A stretch of DNA of 57,817 nucleotides. Source: JBHFEI01 sp041928815 (GTDB lineage: Bacteria; Pseudomonadota; Alphaproteobacteria; Rhizobiales; Rhizobiaceae). This document shows, in pieces, positions 1 through 7,527 of this stretch. The position numbers were made by a program, and so were the translations under genes. Within the stretch, counting starts at the first letter, position 1. Every line of letters starts with the position of its first letter. The notes under the pieces were generated by a model. It did not search any database. It was not told the DNA's origin and saw nothing but the letters and a program-made list of their open reading frames with translations. The stretch spans positions 1 to 57,817 of the forward strand of contig NZ_JBHFEI010000020.1 in assembly GCF_041928815.1 (NCBI RefSeq), given 5' to 3'.

Positions 1-113
1 ATCATCGGCACAGGCGATGGTTGAAAAGCCGATCATGCACTAAGACTGAAACCGGACCACCCAATGGGGTCAGACCAGGCGCGCAGTCAAGTGCGGCGCC
101 ACTGAAGGACATT
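1..113. other. unassigned window edge left of the IS3 element
   Basis: These 113 bases lie outside the terminal inverted repeat of the first IS3 copy. No convincing gene is visible. A partly symmetric stretch around 52-81 could be the end of another mobile element, but no family was recognised. The open frame crossing this edge is out of frame with the transposase and is not counted as a gene. Confidence 0.3.
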
Positions 114-139
114 TGAACCGCACCGAGTTTACCGGAGAC
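114..139. repeat. left terminal inverted repeat of IS3 copy A
   Basis: This 26-bp repeat begins TGAACCGC and is the reverse complement of 1512-1537 except at two positions. It is the transposase-binding end next to the 3' side of orfB. Confidence 0.8.
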
Positions 140-152
140 CGTTTGGTTTAAG

Positions 153-1161
153 TTATGCGGCCATGGCTGGCGCGTCCAGCACGGCATAGTATCGTTCTTC
201 TGCCTCGGCTGGGGGTATGTTGCCGATGGGCTCCAGAAGGCGTCGATTGTTGAACCAGTCCACCCATTCGAGCGTGGCGAACTCCACGGCTTCGTAGTTG
301 CGCCATGGTCCCCGGCGATGGATGACCTCGGCTTTGTAAAGGCCGTTGATCGTTTCGGCGAGCGCGTTGTCATAGGAATCGCCAACGCTACCAACGGAGG
401 GCTCGATGCCTGCCTCTGCCAATCGCTCAGAATAGCGAATGGACACATATTGCGAGCCGCGGTCCGAGTGATGAACCAGCCCGCCACGTTTGACGGGCCG
501 CCGATCATGAAGTGCCTGGTCGAGGGCATCGAGCACAAAGCCCGCGTGGGCAGTCCGGCTTGCCCGCCAACCGACGATCCGGCGGGCGAAGGCATCAATG
601 ACGAAGGCCACGTAAACGAAGCCCTGCCAGGTCGCAACATAGAGCATTTCCAGCCGAAGCGTGATCGCTTCGGCGTCGGAAAATACGGTAAAAACAAGAG
701 CATAGAGCGTTGAAGGTGATCCCAAGATCACCAGAAATGCTCTAGGTGAAATCGGATAACCACAGCATGTTCGGCGCGGGAGCGTAGAACTGCCGGTTCA
801 CCCGATCGAGCGGATGTGGCGCGGTCTTGTCACTGACCGTCGTGCGGATCGGTTTGCCGCGAATTATGCCCTGTAGCCCCATTGCCTTCATAAGCCGAGC
901 GACTGTGCAGCGGGCGATGTCGTAACCTTCGCGTTGCAACTGTCGCCAGACCTTGCGCACGCCATAGACCTGGAAGTTCTCGTTGAACACCCGGCGTATC
1001 TCGACCTTCATGGCAATGTCGCGTCGAGCGCGGGCCGACAGACGGTCCACATCCGTGCGCTTGGCGATGACCTCATAATAGGTGGACGGGGCAATCGGCA
1101 GCAGTCTGCAAATTGGCTCGACCCCGAGCACCGAGCGGTGTTCGTCGATGAAGGAAATCAT
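153..1161 (-). pseudogene. IS3 transposase OrfB interrupted by a small palindromic element, copy A
   Basis: OrfB is the DDE (rve-type) integrase subunit. Codons from 1161 run to LWLSDFT, which carries the first catalytic Asp, and then hit a stop created by an inserted sequence. The rest of the protein resumes at YVATWQGF and carries the second Asp (HHSDRG) and the Glu (NALAETING). Removing 103 bp (a 101-bp insert plus one TA) restores one continuous frame of about 300 residues. As it stands, the three catalytic residues lie on two separate reading frames, so self-encoded activity is unlikely. Confidence 0.85.
642..742. repeat. 101-bp palindromic MITE/RIME-like insert inside orfB, copy A
   Basis: The insert starts GAGCATTTCC and ends in AAATGCTC, so its ends are inverted repeats. 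It is flanked by TA on both sides (640-641 and 743-744), as expected for a TA target-site duplication. It contains two internal dyads: one near 709-730 around the GTGATCC/GGATCAC-type symmetry, and one near 652-672 around GCCGAAGCGTGATCGCTTCGG. Size, ends and double-palindrome layout resemble the RIME-type repeats of Rhizobium. The family assignment is inference. The same insert is at 40977-41077. Confidence 0.75.
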
Positions 1162-1487
1162 CGCTTCAGTGGGCGGTCGAGCACCGCCATCGCAAAATAC
1201 GCAGAGGCTTTGCGCAAAATCTCGTTGGCCTGACGAAGCTCGCGGTTCTCCCGCTCCAGAGCCTTCATCTTCTCGGCGACGTCACTCGGCAGGCCAGCTC
1301 GCTTGCCGCTGTCCACCTCAGCCCTCTTCACCCATTCATTGAGCGTATGCGCCGAGCAGCCGATCTTGGCGGCTATGGAAGACACGGCCGCCCACCGCGA
1401 AGGATGCTCTGCTTCATGATCGACAACCATTCGAACGGCGCGGGCGCGGACTTCAGGAGAAAACTTGTTCGTCGTCTTGCTTGTCAT
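1158..1487 (-). CDS. IS3-family transposase OrfA, copy A
   Basis: This 109-residue protein has the N-terminal helix-turn-helix of IS3 OrfA proteins (FSPEVRARAVRMV near the start, IGCSAHTLNEWVKRAE in the middle). A leucine-zipper-like segment follows (ALERENRELRQANEILRKA). It binds the IS ends and is normally fused to OrfB by programmed frameshifting. Its stop overlaps the orfB start codon (ATGA). It is full length, but its OrfB partner is interrupted. An identical protein is encoded at 41493-41822. Confidence 0.9.
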   Translation of the reverse strand: MTSKTTNKFSPEVRARAVRMVVDHEAEHPSRWAAVSSIAAKIGCSAHTLNEWVKRAEVDSGKRAGLPSDVAEKMKALERENRELRQANEILRKASAYFAMAVLDRPLKR

Positions 1488-1499
1488 AGACCCTACTTC

Positions 1500-2171
1500 T
1501 CACGAGTTGGAGTCTCCGGCAAACTCGGCGCGGTTCATAGCTTCGCTTGCCGCTGCGATCAGCAAGGCAACCGACGCGGCACCGGGATCGACCGTGCCGA
1601 TACTCTTTTCGCCGACATAGCTCGATTTGCCACGGCGGGCGCGCATGGATGCGGTGGCGGCCGCACCGGCGGCCGCTGCGTCGGCTGCAGACCTCCAGCA
1701 GGCCTGGATCGCCTCACCGGAAGCAAACGCTGCCCGAAACGCCCGCGCAGCCGGCTCGAGGGCATCATACATGGTCTTGTCGCCCGACCGTGCGCGGCCG
1801 CGATCGACAATGCCCTGGTATGCGGCTTCAAGTCCGGCCGCCATCGTCTCGCCATCAACGACATCGCTGGCCGGACCCACAGTCGCGGCAAACCTGAGGA
1901 AGATCGTTCCATAAAGCGCGCCACTCGATCCGCCGACGGTATCGACAATCGTGAGGCCGACCTGTTTGAAGTATTCGCCCGGTCGCCCCTGGTCGCCCTG
2001 TGCGTCGATAAGGCTGCGTATCGCCGCCACGCCGCGCCTGAGGTTGGCGCCGTGATCGGCGTCGCCGGAGGCGGCATCAAGCTCGCTCAACCGGTCGGTC
2101 TCCGCGTCCACCCGGTACGCAAAGATCGTCAGCCAGGCGGCGATGTCTGCCGTCGTCATAAAGCGTTTCAT
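1500..2171 (-). CDS. dhaL: DhaL-like kinase ATP-binding subunit, 3' end cut by IS3
   Basis: This is the ATP-binding subunit of the dihydroxyacetone-kinase family. The Mg-ATP site Asp cluster is present early in the protein (LDAASGDADHG), followed by the GGSSGALYG segment and the terminal DPGAASVALL helix. The start is taken at 2171, where ATG overlaps the dhaK stop (ATGA). An upstream in-frame extension would overlap dhaK and is rejected. About 212 residues are native. The final residues from NRAEFAG onward are read from the inverted repeat of the IS, so the native stop and anything downstream have been lost. Only a few residues seem to be missing, so activity is possible. Confidence 0.85.
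   Translation of the reverse strand: MKRFMTTADIAAWLTIFAYRVDAETDRLSELDAASGDADHGANLRRGVAAIRSLIDAQGDQGRPGEYFKQVGLTIVDTVGGSSGALYGTIFLRFAATVGPASDVVDGETMAAGLEAAYQGIVDRGRARSGDKTMYDALEPAARAFRAAFASGEAIQACWRSAADAAAAGAAATASMRARRGKSSYVGEKSIGTVDPGAASVALLIAAASEAMNRAEFAGDSNS
1512..1537. repeat. right terminal inverted repeat of IS3 copy A
   Basis: This 26-bp repeat pairs with 114-139. On the minus strand it is read as the last codons of the dhaL frame, which shows that the element joins the gene here. Confidence 0.8.
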
Positions 2172-3175
2172 GGGCACATCCCCCAGCGCATTGCGGCAGT
2201 ATGAACGGGTGCGTCCCACAATGACAGCAGTTCGTCATCCAGTTCGAGAAGTGTCAGCGACGCGCCCATCTGCTCCAGCGAGGTGACAAAATTTCCGACC
2301 AGGCAGCGCGCAGGCTTCAGACCCCTTGCCCGAAGTGCCCGGTCGATTTCACCATAAAGCAGGTAGAGTTCCGCATCGGGTGTGCCGCCGAGCCCCGACA
2401 GCAGCACGAGAAGCGGCGATGCCGGCGCCGGCGGCCGGTCTGACAGCACTTCGTCCAGCAGGATCGCGGCGATGTCGCAAGCGCTCGACAACGGCACGCG
2501 GTCGCGCCCCGGCGAACCGGATATGCCGATGCCGAGATCCATCTCGTTGTCGGCCATGCGATAGATCGGCTGGCCGCGCTCGGGCGGCGTGCAGGAGGTG
2601 AGCCCGACACCGAAGGTGCGCGAGCGCGCCGCCACCCGCCGCGCGATGCCGGCAACCGTGGCGAGATCGGCGCCGGCCTCGGCCGCAGCGCCGGCGATTT
2701 TTTCCACCAGCACCGTCGCACCCAGGCCGCGCCGGCCGGCGCTGTCGTCGTCATCCTTGATCGAGACGTCGTCGTTGATGAGCACGGTCTCGACCGTGAT
2801 GTCGTCGAAGGCCATGATCTCCTGCGCCATGCCGAAATTCATCACCTCGCCGGTGAAATTCTTGACGATGTGGATGAGCCCGGCCCCGCAATCGACCGCG
2901 CGGGTCGCAGCAATGATCTGGCGCGGCACCGGCGAAGTGAAGATCGCACCCGGGCAGACCGCGTCGAGCATGCCGGGGCCAACGAAACCGGTGTGCAGCG
3001 GCTCGCATCCGGAGCCGCCGCCAGCAATCAGTGCCACCTTTGGGCGCTCGGGGCGCCGGGCCCGGACGAGAATCCGAGCCTCTCTATCGAATTTCACCAG
3101 ATGCGGATGCGCTGCCGAAAGGCCCTCAAGATAATCGGTGACGACGGTTTTGGGATCATTCATAAATCGTTTCAA
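2168..3175 (-). CDS. dhaK: DhaK-like kinase substrate-binding subunit with replaced active-site histidines
   Basis: This 335-residue protein has the DhaK fold signatures: an AGGGSG loop at 51-56, FTSPVPRQ, IVKNFTGEVMNF, a NDDV motif with Asp135/136, GRRGLGATVL and EMDLGIGI. Start 3175 is a TTG with a GGAGG about 10 bases upstream; ATG at 3163 is an alternative. In known DhaK the loop reads GSGHEP and the substrate forms a covalent hemiaminal with the His of GIHGEPG. Here these read GSGCEP (Cys57) and GISGSPG (Ser219). The protein is thus a diverged member, and phosphorylation of dihydroxyacetone by the usual mechanism is doubtful. Divergent from the binding-protein gene at 3438. Confidence 0.85.
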   Translation of the reverse strand: MKRFMNDPKTVVTDYLEGLSAAHPHLVKFDREARILVRARRPERPKVALIAGGGSGCEPLHTGFVGPGMLDAVCPGAIFTSPVPRQIIAATRAVDCGAGLIHIVKNFTGEVMNFGMAQEIMAFDDITVETVLINDDVSIKDDDDSAGRRGLGATVLVEKIAGAAAEAGADLATVAGIARRVAARSRTFGVGLTSCTPPERGQPIYRMADNEMDLGIGISGSPGRDRVPLSSACDIAAILLDEVLSDRPPAPASPLLVLLSGLGGTPDAELYLLYGEIDRALRARGLKPARCLVGNFVTSLEQMGASLTLLELDDELLSLWDAPVHTAAMRWGMCP

Positions 3176-3264
3176 GACCTTGCATCCTCCAAGCCACAGA
3201 CCACGCCCCTTGTTGCCCCGTTTTTAGCACCAGCGGAGTGGCACAACGCGCTTTACATATCTAA

Positions 3265-3277
3265 TACATCAGATGTA
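3265..3277. promoter_or_regulatory. candidate GntR operator between dhaK and the binding-protein gene
   Basis: TACATC-A-GATGTA is a perfect 6-1-6 palindrome in the 262-bp divergent promoter region 3176-3437. A related core, TATC-A-GATA, lies in front of the GntR regulator at 16107-16115. This is the pattern expected if one of the two GntR proteins controls both loci. No clear -35/-10 pair could be assigned. Confidence 0.45.
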
Positions 3278-3437
3278 AGATATCAATCAGCGTTCAGGAT
3301 ATCCTGTTGTCAGCCTCGGTCTGGCGACCGAAATGGCTTTCGGAAAACGCTTGAGGCCGGGGGCTGGAGCACCGGCCGCAATTCAGCAACCGGCCGACGG
3401 TTCGGAAACCGCACGGCCATCTGGGAGGAGTACGGCA

Positions 3438-4574
3438 ATGCTAGATGAAAACATGAACAGGAGTGCATTGGCGCTGTCGCGCCGGGGCCTGCTGAAGGGC
3501 GCTCCGGCGGCGATCGCGGGCGCTGCGATGATAACGGCGGGGAATGTGTTGACGGCCGCGCCGGCCATGGCTGCGGATGGCGTGTTCGCGACGCCGGAGT
3601 ATGACACGATCATTCGCAAGGCTGTCGAGGGCAAGGTGATCAAGGTCGGCTTCACGCCGCCGATCCTGTCGGAGTTCTTCGACATCATGGAACACGCCGC
3701 CTACCGCCAGGCGCAGAACTATTCAGAACGCTTCGGCGTCAAGTGGGAGTGGCAGCGGGCTTCGCCGTCAGGCGATTTCAATTCCGTCGAGGGACAGTAC
3801 AACATCATCCAGAACTGGATCACCGCCGGTCTGGACGTGATCATGGTCTGCACCGCCGGCAACTACAAGGATACGCAAAAAATCTACGCCGATGCCCGCG
3901 CCAAGGGCATCACGATCATCCAGTTCAACATGCCGATCGAACTGTGGCCAATCGGCGAAGTGAGCGATACCTGCTCGGTCGGCTATGACAACATCATGCA
4001 ATCGGGCTATGTCGCCGGCAAGTTCATCGCCGAAAAGCTGGGCGGCAAGGGCAAGGTGCTGCAAATCTGGGGCCCGTCCGGCTCCATCTGGTCGGAGGCC
4101 CGCCAGAAGGGTTTCGACCTGGTGCTCGCCGAGTATCCGGACCTGAAGTCCGTGGGCCTCGCCGACGGCGGCTATGTGCGCGACAAGGGCTTTGCCGCCG
4201 CCCAGAACCTGCTCACCGCCAATCCCGACGTCAATGCCATCTACGGCGAGAACGAGGAAATGGCGCTCGGCGCCTCGCAGGCCATCGACTCGCTCGGGAT
4301 GAAGCACTGGGACGGGACTGACGGCATCATCACCATCGGTGCCGACGGATTGCAATCCGGCTTTCAGGCGATCCGGGAAGGCCGCCTTTCGGCGACCATC
4401 TCGGTTGGTGGCGTCGGACAGGGCATCAGGCTAGTGGAAACGGCCTTCGCCATCCGCGCGCTCGGCATGACGGTGCCGAAGGTCAACAATGTGCCGGTTG
4501 TCCTCGTCCAGAAGGACAATGTCGATGGCGTGGATGCCCTGCAGGCCTGGGCGCTCGGCGCCAAGGCACTCTGA
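3438..4574 (+). CDS. Tat-exported sugar ABC transporter substrate-binding protein
   Basis: This 378-residue protein starts with a twin-arginine signal (LSRRGLLKG near residue 13, then a hydrophobic stretch ending AMA-AD). A LacI/ribose-type periplasmic-binding fold follows (KVIKVGFTPPI, then DVIMVCTAGN, GKGKVLQIWGPSG, DVNAIYGENEEMALGA). GGGAGGAG lies just before the ATG at 3438. It probably feeds the ribose-type permeases and ATPase encoded at 6520-10188 on the other strand, since no other importer nearby lacks a binding protein except the decayed one at 17.2-19.5 kb. The ligand cannot be told. Confidence 0.88.
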   Translation: MLDENMNRSALALSRRGLLKGAPAAIAGAAMITAGNVLTAAPAMAADGVFATPEYDTIIRKAVEGKVIKVGFTPPILSEFFDIMEHAAYRQAQNYSERFGVKWEWQRASPSGDFNSVEGQYNIIQNWITAGLDVIMVCTAGNYKDTQKIYADARAKGITIIQFNMPIELWPIGEVSDTCSVGYDNIMQSGYVAGKFIAEKLGGKGKVLQIWGPSGSIWSEARQKGFDLVLAEYPDLKSVGLADGGYVRDKGFAAAQNLLTANPDVNAIYGENEEMALGASQAIDSLGMKHWDGTDGIITIGADGLQSGFQAIREGRLSATISVGGVGQGIRLVETAFAIRALGMTVPKVNNVPVVLVQKDNVDGVDALQAWALGAKAL

Positions 4575-4599
4575 GGGCTCTGAAACAGGCCGTGCGCGG

Positions 4600-4627
4600 C
4601 GGGCGAATGCCTGTCTCGCCCGGTTTT
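4600..4627 (+). terminator. stem-loop and T-run after the binding-protein gene
   Basis: CGGGCGA (4600-4606) pairs with TCGCCCG (4616-4622) around a nine-base loop and is followed by GTTTT. It lies between the binding-protein stop and the SMP-30 start. It could be an intrinsic terminator or an attenuator that keeps binding-protein mRNA in excess over the downstream gene. Confidence 0.55.
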
Positions 4628-4655
4628 GCCTGTGCGAAATCCGGGGGAGGCGACG

Positions 4656-5525
4656 ATGTACAAAATCGAGATAGCGGTCGATGTTCGCCATGAACTCGGC
4701 GAAAGCGTGGTGTGGGACGATCGCTCCGGGGACCTCGTCTGGGTCGATATCCACCGGGGCCGCCTCTGGCGCTACGCGAGCAGCGGCAGGCTCGTCGGAC
4801 ACAGCATGCCCAATCGTATCGGCGCGGTCGGCCTCCGCCAGGGCGCGGGCTATGTCGTCGGCCTTGCCAAGAGTTTCGGCGTCTTCGATCCCGTCACCGA
4901 CCGCTATGAGACGGTTGCAGAGGTGGAGCCCGAACTCCCGCATACTCGCCTCAATGACGGGCGCTGCGACCGGGACGGCAATTTCCTCTGCGGCGGGATC
5001 AACGAAGGCGGCGTCGGCAAGCCAGACAGCGGCCTCTACCGGCTCTGCCGGGACGGCCGGGTCGAGACGGTGATGACGGGCATTCGCTGCGCCAACTCGA
5101 CTTGCTTCAGCCCGGACGGCCGAACACTTTATTTCTCCGACATGCCGACGGGTGACATCGTGCGCTTCGACTATGACGGCGCCGGACCGCTCGCGGCGGC
5201 TCGTCCGTTCCACAGCCTGTCCGGGCGTCCGGGACTGCCCGATGGCTCCACCGTCGATGCCGAAGGCTGCCTCTGGAACACCCATTGGGGCGGCGGCAGG
5301 ATCGTCCGTTACAGCCCGGCCGGAGAGACCCTGCTGGAAGTAGACCTGCCCGTCAGCAATCCCACCTGTCTCGCTTTCGGGGACGCCGATTACCGGACGC
5401 TCTATATCACCACGGCCTTCTTCCAGCTCACGCCCGAACAGCGCCGCTGCGAGCCACTCGCAGGCGCCGTGCTCAAGATGCGAACGGATGTCGAGGGCCT
5501 GCCCGAACCGCATTTTCGCGGCTGA
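4656..5525 (+). CDS. SMP-30/gluconolactonase-family lactonase
   Basis: This 289-residue six-bladed beta-propeller of the SMP-30/gluconolactonase/LRE family hydrolyses sugar lactones to the free acids. Metal-site landmarks are the Glu in LGESVVWDD near residue 16, the Asn in IRCANSTCFSPDG, and the Asp in GSTVDAEGCLWN. GGGGGAGG precedes the ATG at 4656. It follows the binding-protein gene on the same strand and converges on the PfkB kinase with a 23-bp gap. A lactonase fits a pathway that oxidises a sugar (GMC enzyme, 10948) and dehydrates the resulting acid (enolase-superfamily enzyme, 14140). Confidence 0.88.
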   Translation: MYKIEIAVDVRHELGESVVWDDRSGDLVWVDIHRGRLWRYASSGRLVGHSMPNRIGAVGLRQGAGYVVGLAKSFGVFDPVTDRYETVAEVEPELPHTRLNDGRCDRDGNFLCGGINEGGVGKPDSGLYRLCRDGRVETVMTGIRCANSTCFSPDGRTLYFSDMPTGDIVRFDYDGAGPLAAARPFHSLSGRPGLPDGSTVDAEGCLWNTHWGGGRIVRYSPAGETLLEVDLPVSNPTCLAFGDADYRTLYITTAFFQLTPEQRRCEPLAGAVLKMRTDVEGLPEPHFRG

Positions 5526-5548
5526 GCGAAACGGTCATAAGCACAGTC

Positions 5549-6523
5549 TCAAGCGCCGATGGCCGATCCTGATGCCGGACGAGCAACCGGTGGGTCCGTG
5601 GGCGCAATCGCCCCGCGATGTCCGATGATCCGTGCGGCATAGGCATTCGCCGCCGCAGCCGCGCCGCGGACATCAGATTGCACGATCAGCCCATGCAGGA
5701 AGGCAGCGTTCCAGCCGTCGCCGGCACCTGTGGTGTCGACGATCCGGTCCACCCGGACGGCCGGCACCTGCTGCATCTTGCCCTCATGCAGCAGCAGGAT
5801 TCCTCGCTCGCCGAGCTTAAGCGCGACCGAGGCGCCGCTGAGCGTTGCAAATCGCTTGATTGCGGCGATCTCGTCCATGTAGGAGGCATCGATCAGCGGC
5901 AGATCTGCCGGATAGCTCGGCATCAGCCATAGAACCCGGCCGCAGATTGCCTGAAATGCCGCCTTCGCCGCGGCAAGCCCACCTCGAGGCTTCCAGAGCA
6001 TCGGCCGGTAGTTGGGGTCATAGACTGTTCTGCCCGGCGCGCCTTCGAGCCCGCAGGCTACGGCGACCAGACGCTCTGCGCTTGCCGAGATCGCCTGGGT
6101 GATCCCGGACACGATCACGAAGCGGGCAGTGCCCAGCAGATCGGCATCGAGGTCTTCAGGGCCGATGCCTGCAGCCGCGCTGCCGGCGCGCCGATAGGCA
6201 AAGCGGCGCTCGCCCTCATCGTCGGTCTCGATGAAATAGAGGCCATTGTCGCCGGCAACCATCGGCGCGCAGCCGAGGTCGATACCTTCCCTTTCGAGAA
6301 AGGCAACAAGGCTGGAGCCGAACAGATCATCGCCGATCCGGGACAAGAATGCCGCCGAAAGACCCAGACGCCGGGCGTGCACGAGGCTGTTGGCGATATC
6401 ACCCGCATAACCCCGCCGGAACAGGCCGGCGCCATGGACCGGCTCCTCGGCATGGAATTCCACCATGCATTCGCCGATCCCGACAATATCGAATGCCGGG
6501 CCCATCCTTCGCTGCGGGTTCAC
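5549..6523 (-). CDS. PfkB-family sugar kinase (2-keto-3-deoxygluconate kinase-like)
   Basis: This 324-residue ribokinase-fold kinase has an N-terminal GIGECMVEF strand, a GYAGDIANS substrate-binding segment typical of KDG kinases, and the C-terminal DTTGAGDGWNAAFL motif with the catalytic Asp. The start is a GTG at 6523 that overlaps the stop of the upstream permease (GTGA), implying translational coupling; ATG at 6505 is an alternative. It is the last gene of the ten-gene operon. A KDG-type kinase downstream of an enolase-superfamily sugar-acid dehydratase is the logical next step. Confidence 0.85.
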   Translation of the reverse strand: MNPQRRMGPAFDIVGIGECMVEFHAEEPVHGAGLFRRGYAGDIANSLVHARRLGLSAAFLSRIGDDLFGSSLVAFLEREGIDLGCAPMVAGDNGLYFIETDDEGERRFAYRRAGSAAAGIGPEDLDADLLGTARFVIVSGITQAISASAERLVAVACGLEGAPGRTVYDPNYRPMLWKPRGGLAAAKAAFQAICGRVLWLMPSYPADLPLIDASYMDEIAAIKRFATLSGASVALKLGERGILLLHEGKMQQVPAVRVDRIVDTTGAGDGWNAAFLHGLIVQSDVRGAAAAANAYAARIIGHRGAIAPTDPPVARPASGSAIGA

Positions 6524-7515
6524 GCTGTGCGTGCCCTGACGGCGAAGATGGCCGAGGCGCGCTCCATGATGATCACGACGAGGATGACCATGCCGATCAC
6601 GAAGGTCTCGAAGACGGGCGGAATGCCGCTGAGATTGATGACGTTCTGGATCACCACCAGCACCAGAGCCCCGAGCGCCGCGCCCACGAGGCTGCCTTTG
6701 CCGCCTGTCAGTGCCGCGCCGCCGATGATGGCTGCCGCCAGCGCCTGCACCTCGATGCCGCTCGCCATGTTGGGCTGCACGGTGCCCAAGCGGCCGGCCA
6801 TCAGAACGCCGGCGATACCCGCCAGCAGGCCTGAAATCGCATAGGTGCCGATCTTGATGCTCTTGACATCGACGCCGGACAGGCGGGCAATGTCAGGATT
6901 TTCTCCCGTAGCCTTGAGATGGCGGGCGACACGGGAATCCTTCATGATCAGAATGCCGACGATGAGAATCGCGGCCGTGATGAATTCCGGCACGGTGAGG
7001 CTGAATGGCAGGCGCGTCAGTCCGCCGAGCATCATGTAGGGTTTGCTGGAATAATTGATCAGCGGCACGCCCTGCGTCCAGACGAACAGTACGCCACGGA
7101 TCAGCGCGAGCATCGCCAGCGTGGTGACGAAATCCGGAATGCGCATCACGGCGATGATCAGGCCGTTGAGGATCCCGAGTCCAAGCCCGACGCAGATGCC
7201 GGCAATCAGGGCCAGCCACAGCGGCAGGCCGACGGTGGCAATCAGCCAGGCGACCACGCCGGCCGACAGCGCGGCGATCGCGCCTACCGAGAGATCGATG
7301 CCGCCGCCGATCAGTACGATCGTCATGCCCATGGCAAGAAGGATCAGCAAAGCCGACTGGTTGAGGATGTTGGCCCAGTTCATCCAGGTCAGGAAGAACG
7401 GGGATACAAACGACATCGCGATCGAAACGACGATCAGGAAGATGACCATCCCGCTGCCCGGGCGGTTGACGATGGACGAAAGGCGGCGTGATTTTGCGGG
7501 CGCTTGAGAATGCAT
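6520..7515 (-). CDS. ribose-type ABC transporter permease 1
   Basis: This 331-residue inner-membrane protein has about eight to ten hydrophobic segments and the BPD_transp_2 signatures of RbsC-like permeases (GGGIDLSVGAIAALS and GGAALTGGKGSLVGA). AGGAGAG precedes the ATG at 7515. It is encoded 12 bp downstream of a second permease and overlaps the kinase gene. The pair would form the membrane channel of a CUT2-type sugar importer. Confidence 0.88.
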   Translation of the reverse strand: MHSQAPAKSRRLSSIVNRPGSGMVIFLIVVSIAMSFVSPFFLTWMNWANILNQSALLILLAMGMTIVLIGGGIDLSVGAIAALSAGVVAWLIATVGLPLWLALIAGICVGLGLGILNGLIIAVMRIPDFVTTLAMLALIRGVLFVWTQGVPLINYSSKPYMMLGGLTRLPFSLTVPEFITAAILIVGILIMKDSRVARHLKATGENPDIARLSGVDVKSIKIGTYAISGLLAGIAGVLMAGRLGTVQPNMASGIEVQALAAAIIGGAALTGGKGSLVGAALGALVLVVIQNVINLSGIPPVFETFVIGMVILVVIIMERASAIFAVRARTA

Positions 7516-7527
7516 GTTTCTCTCCTC

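Larger units (their letters stand above)
114..1537 (-). mobile_element. IS3-family insertion sequence, copy A (1424 bp)
   Basis: The element is bounded by imperfect 26-bp inverted repeats at 114-139 and 1512-1537 (outer sequence TGAACCGC, two mismatches between the ends). It encodes orfA and a broken orfB on the minus strand. The same 1424 bp recurs at 40449-41872 with the same encoded proteins and no difference noticed by eye. The OrfA sequence is typical of the IS51/IS407-like part of the IS3 family. No 3-4 bp target duplication is seen, since the flanks end in CATT and begin with TAGC. The right end supplies the last codons of dhaL. Confidence 0.9.

Noticed and set aside
2..731. Long open frames across the left IS copy, including one reading through the palindromic insert
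   Set aside because: One frame is out of phase with the transposase. The other begins inside the inserted element and represents only the downstream half of orfB.
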